Below are positions 46,679-57,587 of a stretch of 64,000 nt of DNA, in pieces. The stretch covers positions 5,270,501-5,334,500 of the forward strand of contig NZ_WUQX01000001.1 in NCBI RefSeq assembly GCF_009830285.1, written 5' to 3'. The notes beneath the pieces are model-generated. The model saw nothing but the letters and a program-made list of their open reading frames with translations. It had not been told where the DNA came from and did no database searches. The position numbers and the translations under genes were made by a program. Positions within the stretch are counted from its first letter, which is position 1; each line of letters starts with the position of its first letter. Source of the stretch: Sporofaciens musculi (lineage in GTDB: Bacteria; Bacillota; Clostridia; Lachnospirales; Lachnospiraceae).

Positions 46679-47407
46679 CTACTCATGGGCATTTGCAAAT
46701 TCACACCGCATAATCTTGTCAGACTGATATTCATATTGGATATTTCCTTTATTCCAGTCCACAACATATTCTGGACTCGACAGATACTCATGCCAGCCGT
46801 CGTCCCACACAATATTTTTGCCGTCATGCTGAAATTTCACCTCATAAGTTGCCATCTGCCGGTACTCTGTACTGTAGCTGTAGGAAACCCCGCCTACGTC
46901 TGCGGTCACCTCCACAGTAAAGATATAGCGGGCAATTCCGTTATTCAGAATCTCGTCAACACTCTGGTCCTTCACCAGCTCACCGGACATATCCACATCC
47001 TGGTCCTGATTAGCTTCTTTATACATGACCACCTTGATTGTGCCGTATTTTTCCGTATCCACCCCCTCTGGCAAAGCAGCCGTATAATGGAAAATGGTTT
47101 CGTCCGGATGATCGGGGTCATATTCCCCGTATCTTCCTTCAAGGAAATTATAGACATAACGGTAAAAACTTTTCTCCGGTGCATTTTCTGGCTTATCATA
47201 ATCAGCCTTCAATTCCTCCTCTAACACCTTTGCAAAACTCTGAGCAAGCTGATAGCTTCTCTCCTGCTCAAGCCGACGGTTAGCGCGAGCTAAAAGAAGA
47301 CCGGCTGTATAGAGCATAGCGAGGGCGAACGCCATCAATAAGGCTGATATACAGACTACGATTACAAGCGTAGAACCATTTTTATCTCCTGTTTTCTTCC
47401 GATGCAC
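46679..47407 (-). CDS. Minor pilin, PilX/GspK-like
   Basis: A 242-residue protein with a basic start, then KNG before STLVIVVCISALLMAFALAM. The residue at +5 is Ile rather than Glu, as in GspK/PilX tip-type pilins. A soluble domain of about 200 residues follows, rich in Tyr/Asp/Glu. GTG 47407 is chosen because AGGAGG lies exactly eight bases upstream; an ATG 13 codons earlier has no SD. First gene after the giant prepilin. Confidence 0.8.
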   Translation of the reverse strand: MHRKKTGDKNGSTLVIVVCISALLMAFALAMLYTAGLLLARANRRLEQERSYQLAQSFAKVLEEELKADYDKPENAPEKSFYRYVYNFLEGRYGEYDPDHPDETIFHYTAALPEGVDTEKYGTIKVVMYKEANQDQDVDMSGELVKDQSVDEILNNGIARYIFTVEVTADVGGVSYSYSTEYRQMATYEVKFQHDGKNIVWDDGWHEYLSSPEYVVDWNKGNIQYEYQSDKIMRCEFANAHE

Positions 47408-47477
47408 TATATCGCCCTCCTTTCCTTCATACTTTTTTGCATTCATTCCGATATATTAGTTTATAGAAGTAATGCTC

Positions 47478-47512
47478 ACCCAAGGGCACATCCCAATGGG
47501 CGCCCTTAGGGT
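47478..47512 (-). other. Stem-loop after the giant prepilin gene
   Basis: Minus strand ACCCTAAGGGC pairs with GCCCTTGGGT around a 14-base loop, starting five bases after the stop codon. No T-run follows, so it may stabilise or process the pilus mRNA instead of ending it. Confidence 0.55.
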
Positions 47513-47516
47513 ATAA

Positions 47517-50500
47517 TTAAAATAACACTTCAAGATCTCCTGAATTCGTATAAGCTTCGCTTTGACTCACACCATCCGGCGTATTTACCGCCACATCTGC
47601 GGACAAAAGAACTCTCTCTGTAATATTAAGTCCAACATCAGTGAGCACCGTGCCATTTAATGTGGTCAGGTTTTCCGCATCCGGCAGAATTAGCGTATAC
47701 TTAAACCCATTTTGCCCATCCCATTCTACCTCAAGGCGGGTACTTAATGTCACTCTGTAGGCGTATGGAATCTCAGCCTCCGTATAAACTCCGTTCTCGT
47801 CCTTCGCCCAATAGTCCTCTAACGCAAACACAAGGGGCTGGTCTTCTTCTGCATTTACAGGCTCCCAGTATTCCACATCCTTGCCCTGCTGTTCATCAAA
47901 TACTATGGTCTTCCTGTAGACAGTCACTCTCCTATTTCCTGTATCAAGCGCCGTCTCGTCTGCTTCCTCCACAATTCGATAGGTCTGCTCCTCAGAAACC
48001 TCTATTCCATCTGTGTCCGGATTCATTGTCCTTGGCTGCAATGTAATATAGTAGGAATCCGCCCACTCCACATTCTGCCAATCCAGAGCAATCCGGCTGG
48101 ATTTCCAGGTTTCCGTTCCAAGAAGGTCTGGGTTAGAACCGGCCTCCAAAGTAATCTCTCTTTCCAGATTAGCAACAGACACCTCTGGCTGATCCAGTCT
48201 TACATAGGGAAGACGCACAATCTCACTCGCCGTCCACTTAGAACTAATCTGTCCGTTTCCGGAGGATATTCTGGTATAAAGCAGCAGCCATTTGCCCGCG
48301 TGCTGCGCCGACAGTCCCCGAATCGTACCGCTGTAGGTGTTGTTGCTGTCAGCCTCCATGGCAACTGGCGTCAGCTTCTCCCCGTCTGCCACAGGATAAG
48401 TCGCCAACAATCCAGCTACCCCCGTTACCTTTCCGGCTTCAATATCTGGCTTCGATGCCTCTGCCAGTTCCGGACTATCAAACACATATCCCTTGAACAG
48501 ATAACTACTGTCGCCTGTGGGAATACTGTCCGGCATTGGCGTAATCTTTACGGTTAGCTTTCCTTCCCTTAATTCATCCTCTGCCTGGAATTCCTCCACA
48601 GACACAGGGAGGGTTCGGTCATATTCCCATCCCATCTCCCAGGTTACCTCAGGTTCTTTTATCCGCTGGGGAATTGTTAAGTCGTACGTAATTCCCTCCA
48701 CACTGTTGACATACTGCGTACTGTCCTGCGCCGCCTGAGCCACAATATAGATTAGCACCCTCTGTCCTGCATATTCTTCAAGGTTCAACTCCTTACGGTA
48801 AATGTCAATGCTGCCATCCGCCAGTACCGGTTCATCCGGATTCAGGAGTACAGGCTCGCCTGGCGTCAGAACTCCGTCCTGTTCTTCATAACACCGTAAA
48901 TATATACCATAGGATACACATCCTGTCTCATCCCGCACTCCGTCCGTCTTAATCGGCGCCCATTCTGCCGTATAGAACAACTCGTCAGCATTCGTATTCA
49001 CTACATACGGCTGTTCAGGTTGTTTCAGACGCTGTTTCACCTGATAAATCTTTGTCGAAGTCAGTCCAATAGTCTGCTGCGTGCCGGATGCGTCGCCCTT
49101 ACGGGTAACGGTAAGCTCTACATAGTCATATGTCCATTCCTCCGCAACCTTTGTCAGCTCATTTCCCGTCATCTCCTGTTCTGTTAAGATGGACACCTTG
49201 CTTTCCCCGTTGATTCCAGTCAGGGATACCACATAACGATTTCCAGCCTGATACTCACCGTCACCCTGATCCCACCGGAAGGTATACTGTAATTGCTGCT
49301 GCTCGTCGTATTCCGGCTCAAGCTCCGTTTCCTCCATCAGATGAGGGGGAGGGGTAATCCAGTCAAATAATTTGCCTGAAGTCCATCTGTATTCTGCAAA
49401 ATAGCCATTGTCGTTTCCATCCAGCGCCGGACTGTTTCCATACTCCCATACTGGAACAAATGTCTCCACACCATCCACGTTCTGTTTTTCCACATCCTGG
49501 ATTGTATAAATATTAGCGTCCTGCTCCTGGGCCAACCGGTATGTATATACCGGACCTAAGCCAGATTGTATATACCATACTCTAACCCTCAAATCCTTTG
49601 CCATGAATATATACTCCGGCAGATTAAAGCTCGCCACAGCCTTGCCGTTTGGCGCTGTCAGCATATCCTGGCTGGCAAGCACAGCATTTTTCTCTTTCTC
49701 GTCGTTACCTTCACCCCAGGTTCCCATAAGTTCTGCCCGATATACAGGCGGAGTCGTCACATTGCCCGAAGCCGATGTATCCAAGGTTACCGTGATTCCC
49801 AGATCTGTTACGCTCTCTCCGGAAACCGTACAGGTTACTCTTGGCTTCTGGTTCTGCTCAAAGAGAGCAATCGACGGCCGATATCTGGGCATATATGCCG
49901 GAATCGGAACCTTATTGGAATCCAAAACCTCTGTGTTCCCTGATACTGCCTGAATCAGTAATTGCTGTAATTCCTGGGTGAACACAAGCTCGCCATTTCC
50001 TTCTGGTATCAGATATCCCTCCGAATCTGGCCTGGTAAGAACTGCAACCGGCTGATCCATGAATTTCACAGCTATTCGATAATTTTCTTCCTGGGTGTAA
50101 TCTTCTGCATTAACCAGTTTAAAACGGTATTGATAATCAGCCGGTCCATTCTCCTGCTTTGTAAGCTCAATCCGTATTTGGGGCTCAGGCAAAAGCCTGC
50201 CAAACGCCACATCCCCGATTACCTCCTCTGACGGAAGAATCCTTGGGTCCATACTGTACGCCCGAAGCTTCATTCTAAGCGTACTTCCTTTTCGGATTTC
50301 CTGCTCTGTCAAGTCTAAATCAAACTCCTCAGAGAAAAATTCAATCCTGTCTTTCACAAGGGTCTCGCTTCCATCCTCATTCACTCTATATAATGCTCCG
50401 ATATACTGAAACGGGTCTGTTCCGGCTGCCGGCGTCACCTGTATATGCAGCTTACTCTCATTCATCTTAAGCTCGACTCGTTCCGGTTTCGGCATCTGGG

Positions 50501-53500
50501 ACAGGTTTCCGCCTGTTTCTTTAATATAGAAGGAATTTCTCACATGTGTATCAAAATTACTGCCTGCATTTACCACTTTATTAATTCCGTCATACTGAAC
50601 GCCATCCGCGGTTCCGTCAATCTCGAACAAGATACGTCCTACCCATTGGTTCCCTTCGTCAAGGAGGCTTCCATCCTCCAAAACCTTAAGTTTATCCACA
50701 GAAACAGACTTACCTGCCTCAAGATATGCATAATACTGCCTGCCATCCTTTGTAATATAGTGGAGAACATTGGTTGCCGCCCGTTTTAAATCATTGGAAA
50801 TATCTGGTATAGTATTTCTTTTTCCGTTATTAAATAAATAACTGTTGCTGCCCGTTCTTCCATTTAGGTAATAATTCTCTTCAGCATGAATTTGTCCCGC
50901 ATTATTTCTATTGGCAGTATTTACATAGGAAATTACAGGGTAATTCGCTTTATTATATCCAGCAATATCCACCGAATAACAATCCCGCAGAATCGTATTC
51001 TGTGAGCCTGTTGTACCGTAACGTTCCCCAAAAATACCTCCTACAAACTGGACTCCGTTCAAAACTGCCGCATAATTCCGGCATCTCTCAATGCGCAGGC
51101 TTATATTTCCCGTGGAACTCACAATGGGATTGTAATCAGGCCCGTCTGAGCAGGAGAAGAAGCCCACAACACCGGATGCCATGGAAGATGAATAAACCTC
51201 AACGCCTGGTCCGTTGACACAATCCAATACTTGAATCCGATAGCTCTGTCCGTTTTGTGCATTATTCGTCTTATATGCCGTGACATTTCCCAGGATTCCC
51301 GCGCTGTCGTTGGCACAGTTTGCACTATCTTTTCCAGTCCTTCCATAAATATTTCCAAAATTCTTGCAGCTAATAATATTGTATTCATTCTCCTCATAGG
51401 CATGGTAGAGCTGGGCCACGATACCGCCTGCTGCGCCTAACCATCCCTGCTGAAAGGTGGTCTGCAAATTGCCGTAATTCTGACAGTTTTCTATGGTGCC
51501 TCCGGTTCCGGTCCACTGTCCTAAAATTCCTCCTGAATAGTGCGTCCTCAGACAGTAAATGGTTCCGTAATTAACACAATTTTCTAGCTTCCAGCCGCTT
51601 AAGGTTGTATTGTTCTGGTTTCCAATAATTCCTCCGGCGAAACGGTCTGTAGCCCCAGACGCAAGCTCACGCCCTACGAACGCCTGGTTCAGCAGAAACG
51701 ACAAGTCCTGCCCTGATTCGTTCATTCCGATTATGCCTCCGGTTCCCACTCCGATGGCATTGGATTTGTTATTCAGATACCAGTCTCCTGTTGCACAGTA
51801 ATCGACGCCTCCTGTATTGTAGGCTGTAATTCCACCCACATTGCCGTTGGTTGACATAATCAGGGATAACTTTCTTCCTGAACTTACCTTGTTCTGTGTC
51901 CCGTTATACTTTAAAGTTTCTATGGATACATTATTTCCACCGTTCCATTCCACATACTGAGAATCTGCGGAAATATTACTCGCCTGTGCAGCGTCCGCCA
52001 GCTCTTGTACATTTCCCACTCTGCCTGTCTCCGAAAGCATCAACCCTGCTGCCGTCTCGTCACCGGACATCTCAATACTTCCTCCATTGTATCCGGCAAT
52101 ACCGCCAGCCATACCGCTGCCAGTACGTATTTCGTTACTCTTTCCTCCAATCACGCAGCCTGTAATTTCACCTGAATTTCCATTCTTTCCGGCAATACCG
52201 CCCACATGGGAGGACAGCGCCTCCTTTTCTTTTGCCGAGCTGGTACTTGTAGCTGTATAGATTCCAGTAATACTAAAGGCAAAATCTTCTACCTTACAGT
52301 TGTCAAGTTTTCCGTAATTATCCCCAACAATTCCTCCGTAACAATTTCCTGCCGCAGTACTGTCAGCCGTTTCTTTCATCGATCCCTCTGAGAAAATACA
52401 GTTCAAAACGGCTGCGCCCTGCTGATTCTCTCCGGCGATTCCTCCCAGATACTTATAATTGTAGAAGCCCTCAAACTTCAAGCCCTGGGCTTTGATACCA
52501 GAAATAATTCCTCCCTCCTGGTTTTGTCCTGCCACACTTCCTATGGTGAGATTTCCGGAAGACAGTTTAATCTGGGGCATACTCGTAATATCTTCTGTTG
52601 CGGTTCCTGGTCCTGAAGCTGTCATCCCCCCAATCATTCCTCGGTTCACTCCGGCGATTCCTCCGGCAGTTTGCGCTTCCCCATTCAAAGTCACATTATC
52701 ATACAATGTACTGTCCTGAATCATTGCGCTTCCATGGTTTACTGCGCATACAGCACCAATTTCCTCGGTTCCCCGACTTGTGAGGGCAACAGTCTTCGGA
52801 TTTGCTCCTGCGTATCCCACCGAACAACCTGCAATCGTCCCATAATTCTCCGCCGCAATTCCTCCGGCATATCCCTGGTCACTCGTTACGCTGCCCTGAT
52901 TTTCGCAGTCCGAAAGCCCAACGCCAGCTTGGTTTACTGCTACTATTCCGCCTGCAGGACCGCGGCTTGCTGTTACCTCTCCGCTGCGGTTTATTGCCCT
53001 TCTGATATCTCCCTGCGCTTCTCCTGCAATTCCTCCGGCATACCCGTTAAGCGCATGGACTCTTCCTGCCCCGCAAACCAGATACCCTTCGTTCCCGCCA
53101 TCCAATGACACCGAGCGTATACTGCCTGCATTGATTCCCACAATTCCGCCCACTTTACTGCGCCCAGTGACGCTTACTCCAAAATTAACGGCTACCACTT
53201 CGTCTGCCGCCCATGGCGCCAGGGATAGAACCTCTACCTCTTTCTTATTCACACCAGCAATTCCGCCGACTCCTTCGCCTCCGGTTCCAATAATGCTGCG
53301 GCTGCCTGTAAAGTCATCCTCTGCTGCCTGTATCTTTCCTTCATTGTATCCGGCGATTCCTCCGGCATAATCTCCTGCTGCGGTTACATTCGCCCTGCTG
53401 TAATTATCCTTCACAACACCGTCTAGCATATTATAACCAACAATTCCTCCCACATAGCTGTTTCCGGCAATCGTTCTTCCTGGGCGGGTGCTGCAGTTCG

Positions 53501-56500
53501 CAATGGTTCCGAAGGCGTAGTCTCTCCAAATACGTCCGTTTACATCGGTATATGTTCTTACCGCCCCACCGGCTCCCCCAACGTTCAGACCCGCAATTCC
53601 CCCGATATAGTCAAGCCCTGCATTTCCAAAGTTATCAGACAGCTCGCAGTTAAAAATGCCGCCTGAATTAAAACTTACGATACCGCCAAGCCCCACGAAT
53701 CCGTTCATACTTCCGGAATTGGAGCAGTAATCAATAATCTGATTTTCCTGATTGACGCTGATGATTCCGCCTGCCATGGACACCTGCTCATCCCGTTCAA
53801 GCTCTGAGGCGGCAGAATCCATACCCTTGTACATCAGATAAGCCTTCAAAGAGACGCCTTCTGCCAGCCCACTGTCTGACCCAGAGTTTTTGGTAATATT
53901 TCCTGCATTTATACAGTTTTTAAGAACCAATCGGCTGTTCTTCTCACAATAGCCCGTCACCCCTCCTGTATAAAGCCAGGACTTAATCGGGACATTATTA
54001 TTCGTTCTGCCGTCCATAGACACGGTCAGGCCATAAGGATTATCAGACTCCAGAACATTGGCAGGAAGATTTTTCCCCATGCCATCTTCATTTATCTCTG
54101 GAAGTACCGGAATAAGATTATCTTCCCCATCAATACCGCATACGGTTGCCAGCAGATAATCATGGATGGTCATACCTCCCAACTGCCCCTGGCTATAGGT
54201 TCTGTGATATCCAATCACGCCTCCCACAAAGGCGTCTCCCGTGATACTGCCAAGGCGGTTATCCGTCCGAAAGCCGTCCATTTGGATATCCGACTCTGGC
54301 TGTATGTACTCAGTCGTGTGGTCAATCATATCTACCACGTTCGCGCCGATACATCCGCCCACATAGTATGTTCCTGTGACGCTGGTTGGCTTTACCTCTA
54401 ACTCGTTTTTCAAAAGCCCTGCTGATGCGTTCAGTCCGATGCAGCCGCCTACGGCATTTCCAAAGCCGTGAATGCGTCCTCCAATCAGGGTGTAGTTCTC
54501 ACTTAAATCCTCGCCCACATTCCCGTGTATATCGTTAAACCCTATCATGCCTCCCACAAAATGTCTGCCGACCACCAGGCTGGCAACCGACTTCACCGTA
54601 ACGCTGCCGGAATCACTAAAATAAATCTTTCCGTCATTATAGCCTGCCATTCCGCCCACACAGTCGCCCGTGTTCGCTTCCCAGGTCTTTGTTACCATAC
54701 GGTAGACTGACTGATCATAGTCAGACAGATAGCTTGCACAGTCCTCCAAAACTCCGTACTGACCGTTATACCCGACGATTCCTCCGATATAACGTCCGTA
54801 TCCGGCCGCCACTCCCTGGTTGACACAGTTTTGCATTGTAGAAGACGCGTCCTGCTCTCCCTCATTCTTTCCCACAATACCGCCCACATAGTTATTCCCA
54901 ATAATATAGCTGGCATTGGTCGTCATAGTGATGGACTCATTTCCTTTGATGGCATACCGAAGATCATTGGAAAATCCACCTGCAATCCCTCCTACAAAGT
55001 CAGAACCCAGGATATATCCTCCCTTCTTCGTACTGCATCCCACAATCTGGCTGCTGTTTCCATAACCGATTATTCCGCCCACATACTTACCCAGAAGCAT
55101 CTCGTCTCTCTTACTGATATCGTAGCGTTCACTGGCTAAACGGCCGGAAGCGCTGTAGGAAGTATCAATCCGGCAATTATTTCCGTATCCCAGGATTCCT
55201 CCGAAATACCGCCCTTCCATTTCCTGCGGCTGATTTGTGGTAGAGCTGCACATTACCAGACCGTCGCTGCTTGAGTCTTTCAACTCCGCGCTCCCCGAAG
55301 AATCGGACGGTTGGTAACTTCCGTCCAGATGCCCGCCAATCCCGCCTGTAAAAAGATTACCTTTTATGTCTGCATGGTTCTCACATGCTTCTGCTTTCAC
55401 ACCGCCCCTCAGATGGCCATAGCCGAAAATTCCGCCAATCCCGTAAAAATAAAGCTTTGCCTCATCTTCCACGTTTGTACCGTCATTGACAGCCTCCGGC
55501 TTTGGAAGCCGGCCTGTTACAGAGCCATTCATCTCAAGCCCGCTTATCTGGGGTATGGAATCTCCCGTCCCCGAACCGGTTAAAGCTGACCAGGAGCCAT
55601 CGGCCTCCTTCTTCGCAAGAACACCGACAATGCCGCCAATTCCGCAGGCCTTCCTCTTGCTGTCTGCTATTTTCTCATCCCCATCGCGGACTGCCTCACT
55701 ACTCTCATTTCGATCCCCAAGGAGTACCTCTACCGTCTTCTGATTCTTCTTCCCAGTTTGAACCGTAATGTCTGTAAGGCTTCCTTCGCTTCTGCCGCAG
55801 AGGATTCCCACTCCGGACAAATGCAAAAGCTTCCCTCCTTTTTCTTTCGTATCATCCAGGCTGAGCACAGGATCTTTCAGGGTTAGCCCGCTGACACTTC
55901 CCTCTACCTCACAGAAAACTCCCAGATATTCTGCATAGGGCTTCTCCTGGCCGGCGTCTTTATAAATCTTGTTGATTACATCGTCGCCTGCTACGGATTC
56001 AGAGCCTAGCTTTAGATTTGACAAAAGGGCTCCGGCTTTGCTTCCTACCAGCGTCTGTCCTTTACCGAGTACTCCTATGGACGGGAAATCCAGTACTTTT
56101 CCATCCTCTTGACTGTTGACCTGCTTCCACCGTATAGTCTGTACTGACCTGACGTCACCGCCCACAGAGTTTAATTCTTCCAGATCAAACAATCCGGTTC
56201 CGGCTGCCGTCCAGTCCATATTCCGGCTGTCCAGCCTAAATATTGCTTCTTCACCGCAGTATCGTATATTTGACAGGTGACGGAATCGGGTGACCTTTGC
56301 CTCCAGACTGCCTCCCTCCGTCTTCGCTACACTTGCAAACATGGTATTCTCCACATTGGAGGTCACAGGGCTGCTTGCATGATACTCCCTGGCGTCCAGG
56401 TCCATATTTCGGTAGGTTGGCTGCACTTTTATCTCTGCACAAATATCCTGAGGACGGGCCAACTGCGCAAGCTCTGGTATCTCGCTTCCAGCCTTTGACA

Positions 56501-57578
56501 GCCCTGCATATCTTGTGATACTGGTGCTGTACTCTCTAAGCAGAGCCAGGCCGTCATCTCCCACACCCTGAGTGTCCGGCGTTTCTGCTTTTAGACTCTC
56601 CATAAGCTTTGCTGACATCATACCGTCAAGCACCAATGAAAATCTTCCGTTCTGTCCTGTTTCCTGATATGTAAGGGGAAATGCCCATTCGCCAAGGTCT
56701 TTGTTTTTCCCTGTCCCTGCATCCTCCTGTCCTTCCAGCTTCAGATGCACCATGGTATTTCCGTCTTTCCCCAATCCTTTTCCTCTAAGCTCTGACCTGT
56801 CAATCACAGTGGAAAACAGCCGCTCTCCCTTTGCCTTATCTCCTTCCTTCTTATAAAATGTAATATGGAACTCTACATCAAGATTATCATGCCTGGAATT
56901 GCTGGACCAATTCAAAGACAACGTCTCACTGTTCACCAGATTGATTGCCGTGACTTTGAGCCTGACAGGTTTTAACTCCACTACATTGGCGACATCCTCC
57001 ACAGAGTAATATCCCAGAAGCCTGTCTCTGCGGTTGTCATAGCTGCGGTTATCTCCTGCTGCCGTGATATTCAGAATCTCATCATCGTTTCCGTCGTATG
57101 ACAGGCCGTCACATCGGGTCGCATAAAACGCTGAATACACCTGGCCTGTCTCTATGTCAAGCTCAATGGTAATGGAAGCATTCAGGAAATCCTTATCATA
57201 GGAATTATCTTCCAAGAGCTTAAGCACCAGCTCTCCTGAACCGGCATTTTCTTCCCTGCTCTCTTTACCGCCTAAGGTAATGGCGTAAATACGTCCTTTT
57301 AACTTATCCTTCCTGGCATCGTCAAATGTATCGTTACGTTTTCCCTCACGTACCACCTCTTTGCGGAAATCTTTCCATTTTCCAGAAGTACGATACCAGG
57401 TCAGTTCCGACTCTGCCGCCAGATATATGGTTTTGGCGTTGGCTTCATTTTCCCGAAACTCTGCCAGCTTCATATATTTCATAGCAAACGGAATCGCAAT
57501 CCCGCCAATGATGGCTAGAATAACCAGAACCACCACCAGCTCGGTTAATGTAAACCCCTTCCTGCTGTATTTCCTCAT
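47517..57578 (-). CDS. Giant prepilin adhesin with GLUG-repeat stalk
   Basis: A 3353-residue uninterrupted protein, about 360 kDa. The start is a true prepilin: MRKYSRKG before FTLTELVVVLVILAIIGGIA, with Glu at +5 (residue 13). Residues 35-590 are a mixed N-terminal region. From about 590 to 2215 the protein is built of dozens of GLUG-type repeats (forms such as VGGIVGYN, FVGGIAG, GGIAGENQQG followed by a Cys/Ser turn), predicted to make a long beta-helix. Residues 2290-3353 look like a string of Fn3/Ig-like modules. There is no LPXTG or C-terminal membrane helix, so the pilin helix is the only anchor. It lies ten bases after pilT and before the minor pilins. It is probably incorporated at the pilus tip or base as a modular-pilin adhesin. 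AAGGTG precedes the ATG. Confidence 0.9.
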   Translation of the reverse strand: MRKYSRKGFTLTELVVVLVILAIIGGIAIPFAMKYMKLAEFRENEANAKTIYLAAESELTWYRTSGKWKDFRKEVVREGKRNDTFDDARKDKLKGRIYAITLGGKESREENAGSGELVLKLLEDNSYDKDFLNASITIELDIETGQVYSAFYATRCDGLSYDGNDDEILNITAAGDNRSYDNRRDRLLGYYSVEDVANVVELKPVRLKVTAINLVNSETLSLNWSSNSRHDNLDVEFHITFYKKEGDKAKGERLFSTVIDRSELRGKGLGKDGNTMVHLKLEGQEDAGTGKNKDLGEWAFPLTYQETGQNGRFSLVLDGMMSAKLMESLKAETPDTQGVGDDGLALLREYSTSITRYAGLSKAGSEIPELAQLARPQDICAEIKVQPTYRNMDLDAREYHASSPVTSNVENTMFASVAKTEGGSLEAKVTRFRHLSNIRYCGEEAIFRLDSRNMDWTAAGTGLFDLEELNSVGGDVRSVQTIRWKQVNSQEDGKVLDFPSIGVLGKGQTLVGSKAGALLSNLKLGSESVAGDDVINKIYKDAGQEKPYAEYLGVFCEVEGSVSGLTLKDPVLSLDDTKEKGGKLLHLSGVGILCGRSEGSLTDITVQTGKKNQKTVEVLLGDRNESSEAVRDGDEKIADSKRKACGIGGIVGVLAKKEADGSWSALTGSGTGDSIPQISGLEMNGSVTGRLPKPEAVNDGTNVEDEAKLYFYGIGGIFGYGHLRGGVKAEACENHADIKGNLFTGGIGGHLDGSYQPSDSSGSAELKDSSSDGLVMCSSTTNQPQEMEGRYFGGILGYGNNCRIDTSYSASGRLASERYDISKRDEMLLGKYVGGIIGYGNSSQIVGCSTKKGGYILGSDFVGGIAGGFSNDLRYAIKGNESITMTTNASYIIGNNYVGGIVGKNEGEQDASSTMQNCVNQGVAAGYGRYIGGIVGYNGQYGVLEDCASYLSDYDQSVYRMVTKTWEANTGDCVGGMAGYNDGKIYFSDSGSVTVKSVASLVVGRHFVGGMIGFNDIHGNVGEDLSENYTLIGGRIHGFGNAVGGCIGLNASAGLLKNELEVKPTSVTGTYYVGGCIGANVVDMIDHTTEYIQPESDIQMDGFRTDNRLGSITGDAFVGGVIGYHRTYSQGQLGGMTIHDYLLATVCGIDGEDNLIPVLPEINEDGMGKNLPANVLESDNPYGLTVSMDGRTNNNVPIKSWLYTGGVTGYCEKNSRLVLKNCINAGNITKNSGSDSGLAEGVSLKAYLMYKGMDSAASELERDEQVSMAGGIISVNQENQIIDYCSNSGSMNGFVGLGGIVSFNSGGIFNCELSDNFGNAGLDYIGGIAGLNVGGAGGAVRTYTDVNGRIWRDYAFGTIANCSTRPGRTIAGNSYVGGIVGYNMLDGVVKDNYSRANVTAAGDYAGGIAGYNEGKIQAAEDDFTGSRSIIGTGGEGVGGIAGVNKKEVEVLSLAPWAADEVVAVNFGVSVTGRSKVGGIVGINAGSIRSVSLDGGNEGYLVCGAGRVHALNGYAGGIAGEAQGDIRRAINRSGEVTASRGPAGGIVAVNQAGVGLSDCENQGSVTSDQGYAGGIAAENYGTIAGCSVGYAGANPKTVALTSRGTEEIGAVCAVNHGSAMIQDSTLYDNVTLNGEAQTAGGIAGVNRGMIGGMTASGPGTATEDITSMPQIKLSSGNLTIGSVAGQNQEGGIISGIKAQGLKFEGFYNYKYLGGIAGENQQGAAVLNCIFSEGSMKETADSTAAGNCYGGIVGDNYGKLDNCKVEDFAFSITGIYTATSTSSAKEKEALSSHVGGIAGKNGNSGEITGCVIGGKSNEIRTGSGMAGGIAGYNGGSIEMSGDETAAGLMLSETGRVGNVQELADAAQASNISADSQYVEWNGGNNVSIETLKYNGTQNKVSSGRKLSLIMSTNGNVGGITAYNTGGVDYCATGDWYLNNKSNAIGVGTGGIIGMNESGQDLSFLLNQAFVGRELASGATDRFAGGIIGNQNNTTLSGWKLENCVNYGTIYCLRTHYSGGILGQWTGTGGTIENCQNYGNLQTTFQQGWLGAAGGIVAQLYHAYEENEYNIISCKNFGNIYGRTGKDSANCANDSAGILGNVTAYKTNNAQNGQSYRIQVLDCVNGPGVEVYSSSMASGVVGFFSCSDGPDYNPIVSSTGNISLRIERCRNYAAVLNGVQFVGGIFGERYGTTGSQNTILRDCYSVDIAGYNKANYPVISYVNTANRNNAGQIHAEENYYLNGRTGSNSYLFNNGKRNTIPDISNDLKRAATNVLHYITKDGRQYYAYLEAGKSVSVDKLKVLEDGSLLDEGNQWVGRILFEIDGTADGVQYDGINKVVNAGSNFDTHVRNSFYIKETGGNLSQMPKPERVELKMNESKLHIQVTPAAGTDPFQYIGALYRVNEDGSETLVKDRIEFFSEEFDLDLTEQEIRKGSTLRMKLRAYSMDPRILPSEEVIGDVAFGRLLPEPQIRIELTKQENGPADYQYRFKLVNAEDYTQEENYRIAVKFMDQPVAVLTRPDSEGYLIPEGNGELVFTQELQQLLIQAVSGNTEVLDSNKVPIPAYMPRYRPSIALFEQNQKPRVTCTVSGESVTDLGITVTLDTSASGNVTTPPVYRAELMGTWGEGNDEKEKNAVLASQDMLTAPNGKAVASFNLPEYIFMAKDLRVRVWYIQSGLGPVYTYRLAQEQDANIYTIQDVEKQNVDGVETFVPVWEYGNSPALDGNDNGYFAEYRWTSGKLFDWITPPPHLMEETELEPEYDEQQQLQYTFRWDQGDGEYQAGNRYVVSLTGINGESKVSILTEQEMTGNELTKVAEEWTYDYVELTVTRKGDASGTQQTIGLTSTKIYQVKQRLKQPEQPYVVNTNADELFYTAEWAPIKTDGVRDETGCVSYGIYLRCYEEQDGVLTPGEPVLLNPDEPVLADGSIDIYRKELNLEEYAGQRVLIYIVAQAAQDSTQYVNSVEGITYDLTIPQRIKEPEVTWEMGWEYDRTLPVSVEEFQAEDELREGKLTVKITPMPDSIPTGDSSYLFKGYVFDSPELAEASKPDIEAGKVTGVAGLLATYPVADGEKLTPVAMEADSNNTYSGTIRGLSAQHAGKWLLLYTRISSGNGQISSKWTASEIVRLPYVRLDQPEVSVANLEREITLEAGSNPDLLGTETWKSSRIALDWQNVEWADSYYITLQPRTMNPDTDGIEVSEEQTYRIVEEADETALDTGNRRVTVYRKTIVFDEQQGKDVEYWEPVNAEEDQPLVFALEDYWAKDENGVYTEAEIPYAYRVTLSTRLEVEWDGQNGFKYTLILPDAENLTTLNGTVLTDVGLNITERVLLSADVAVNTPDGVSQSEAYTNSGDLEVLF

Positions 57579-57587
57579 AAATTCACC

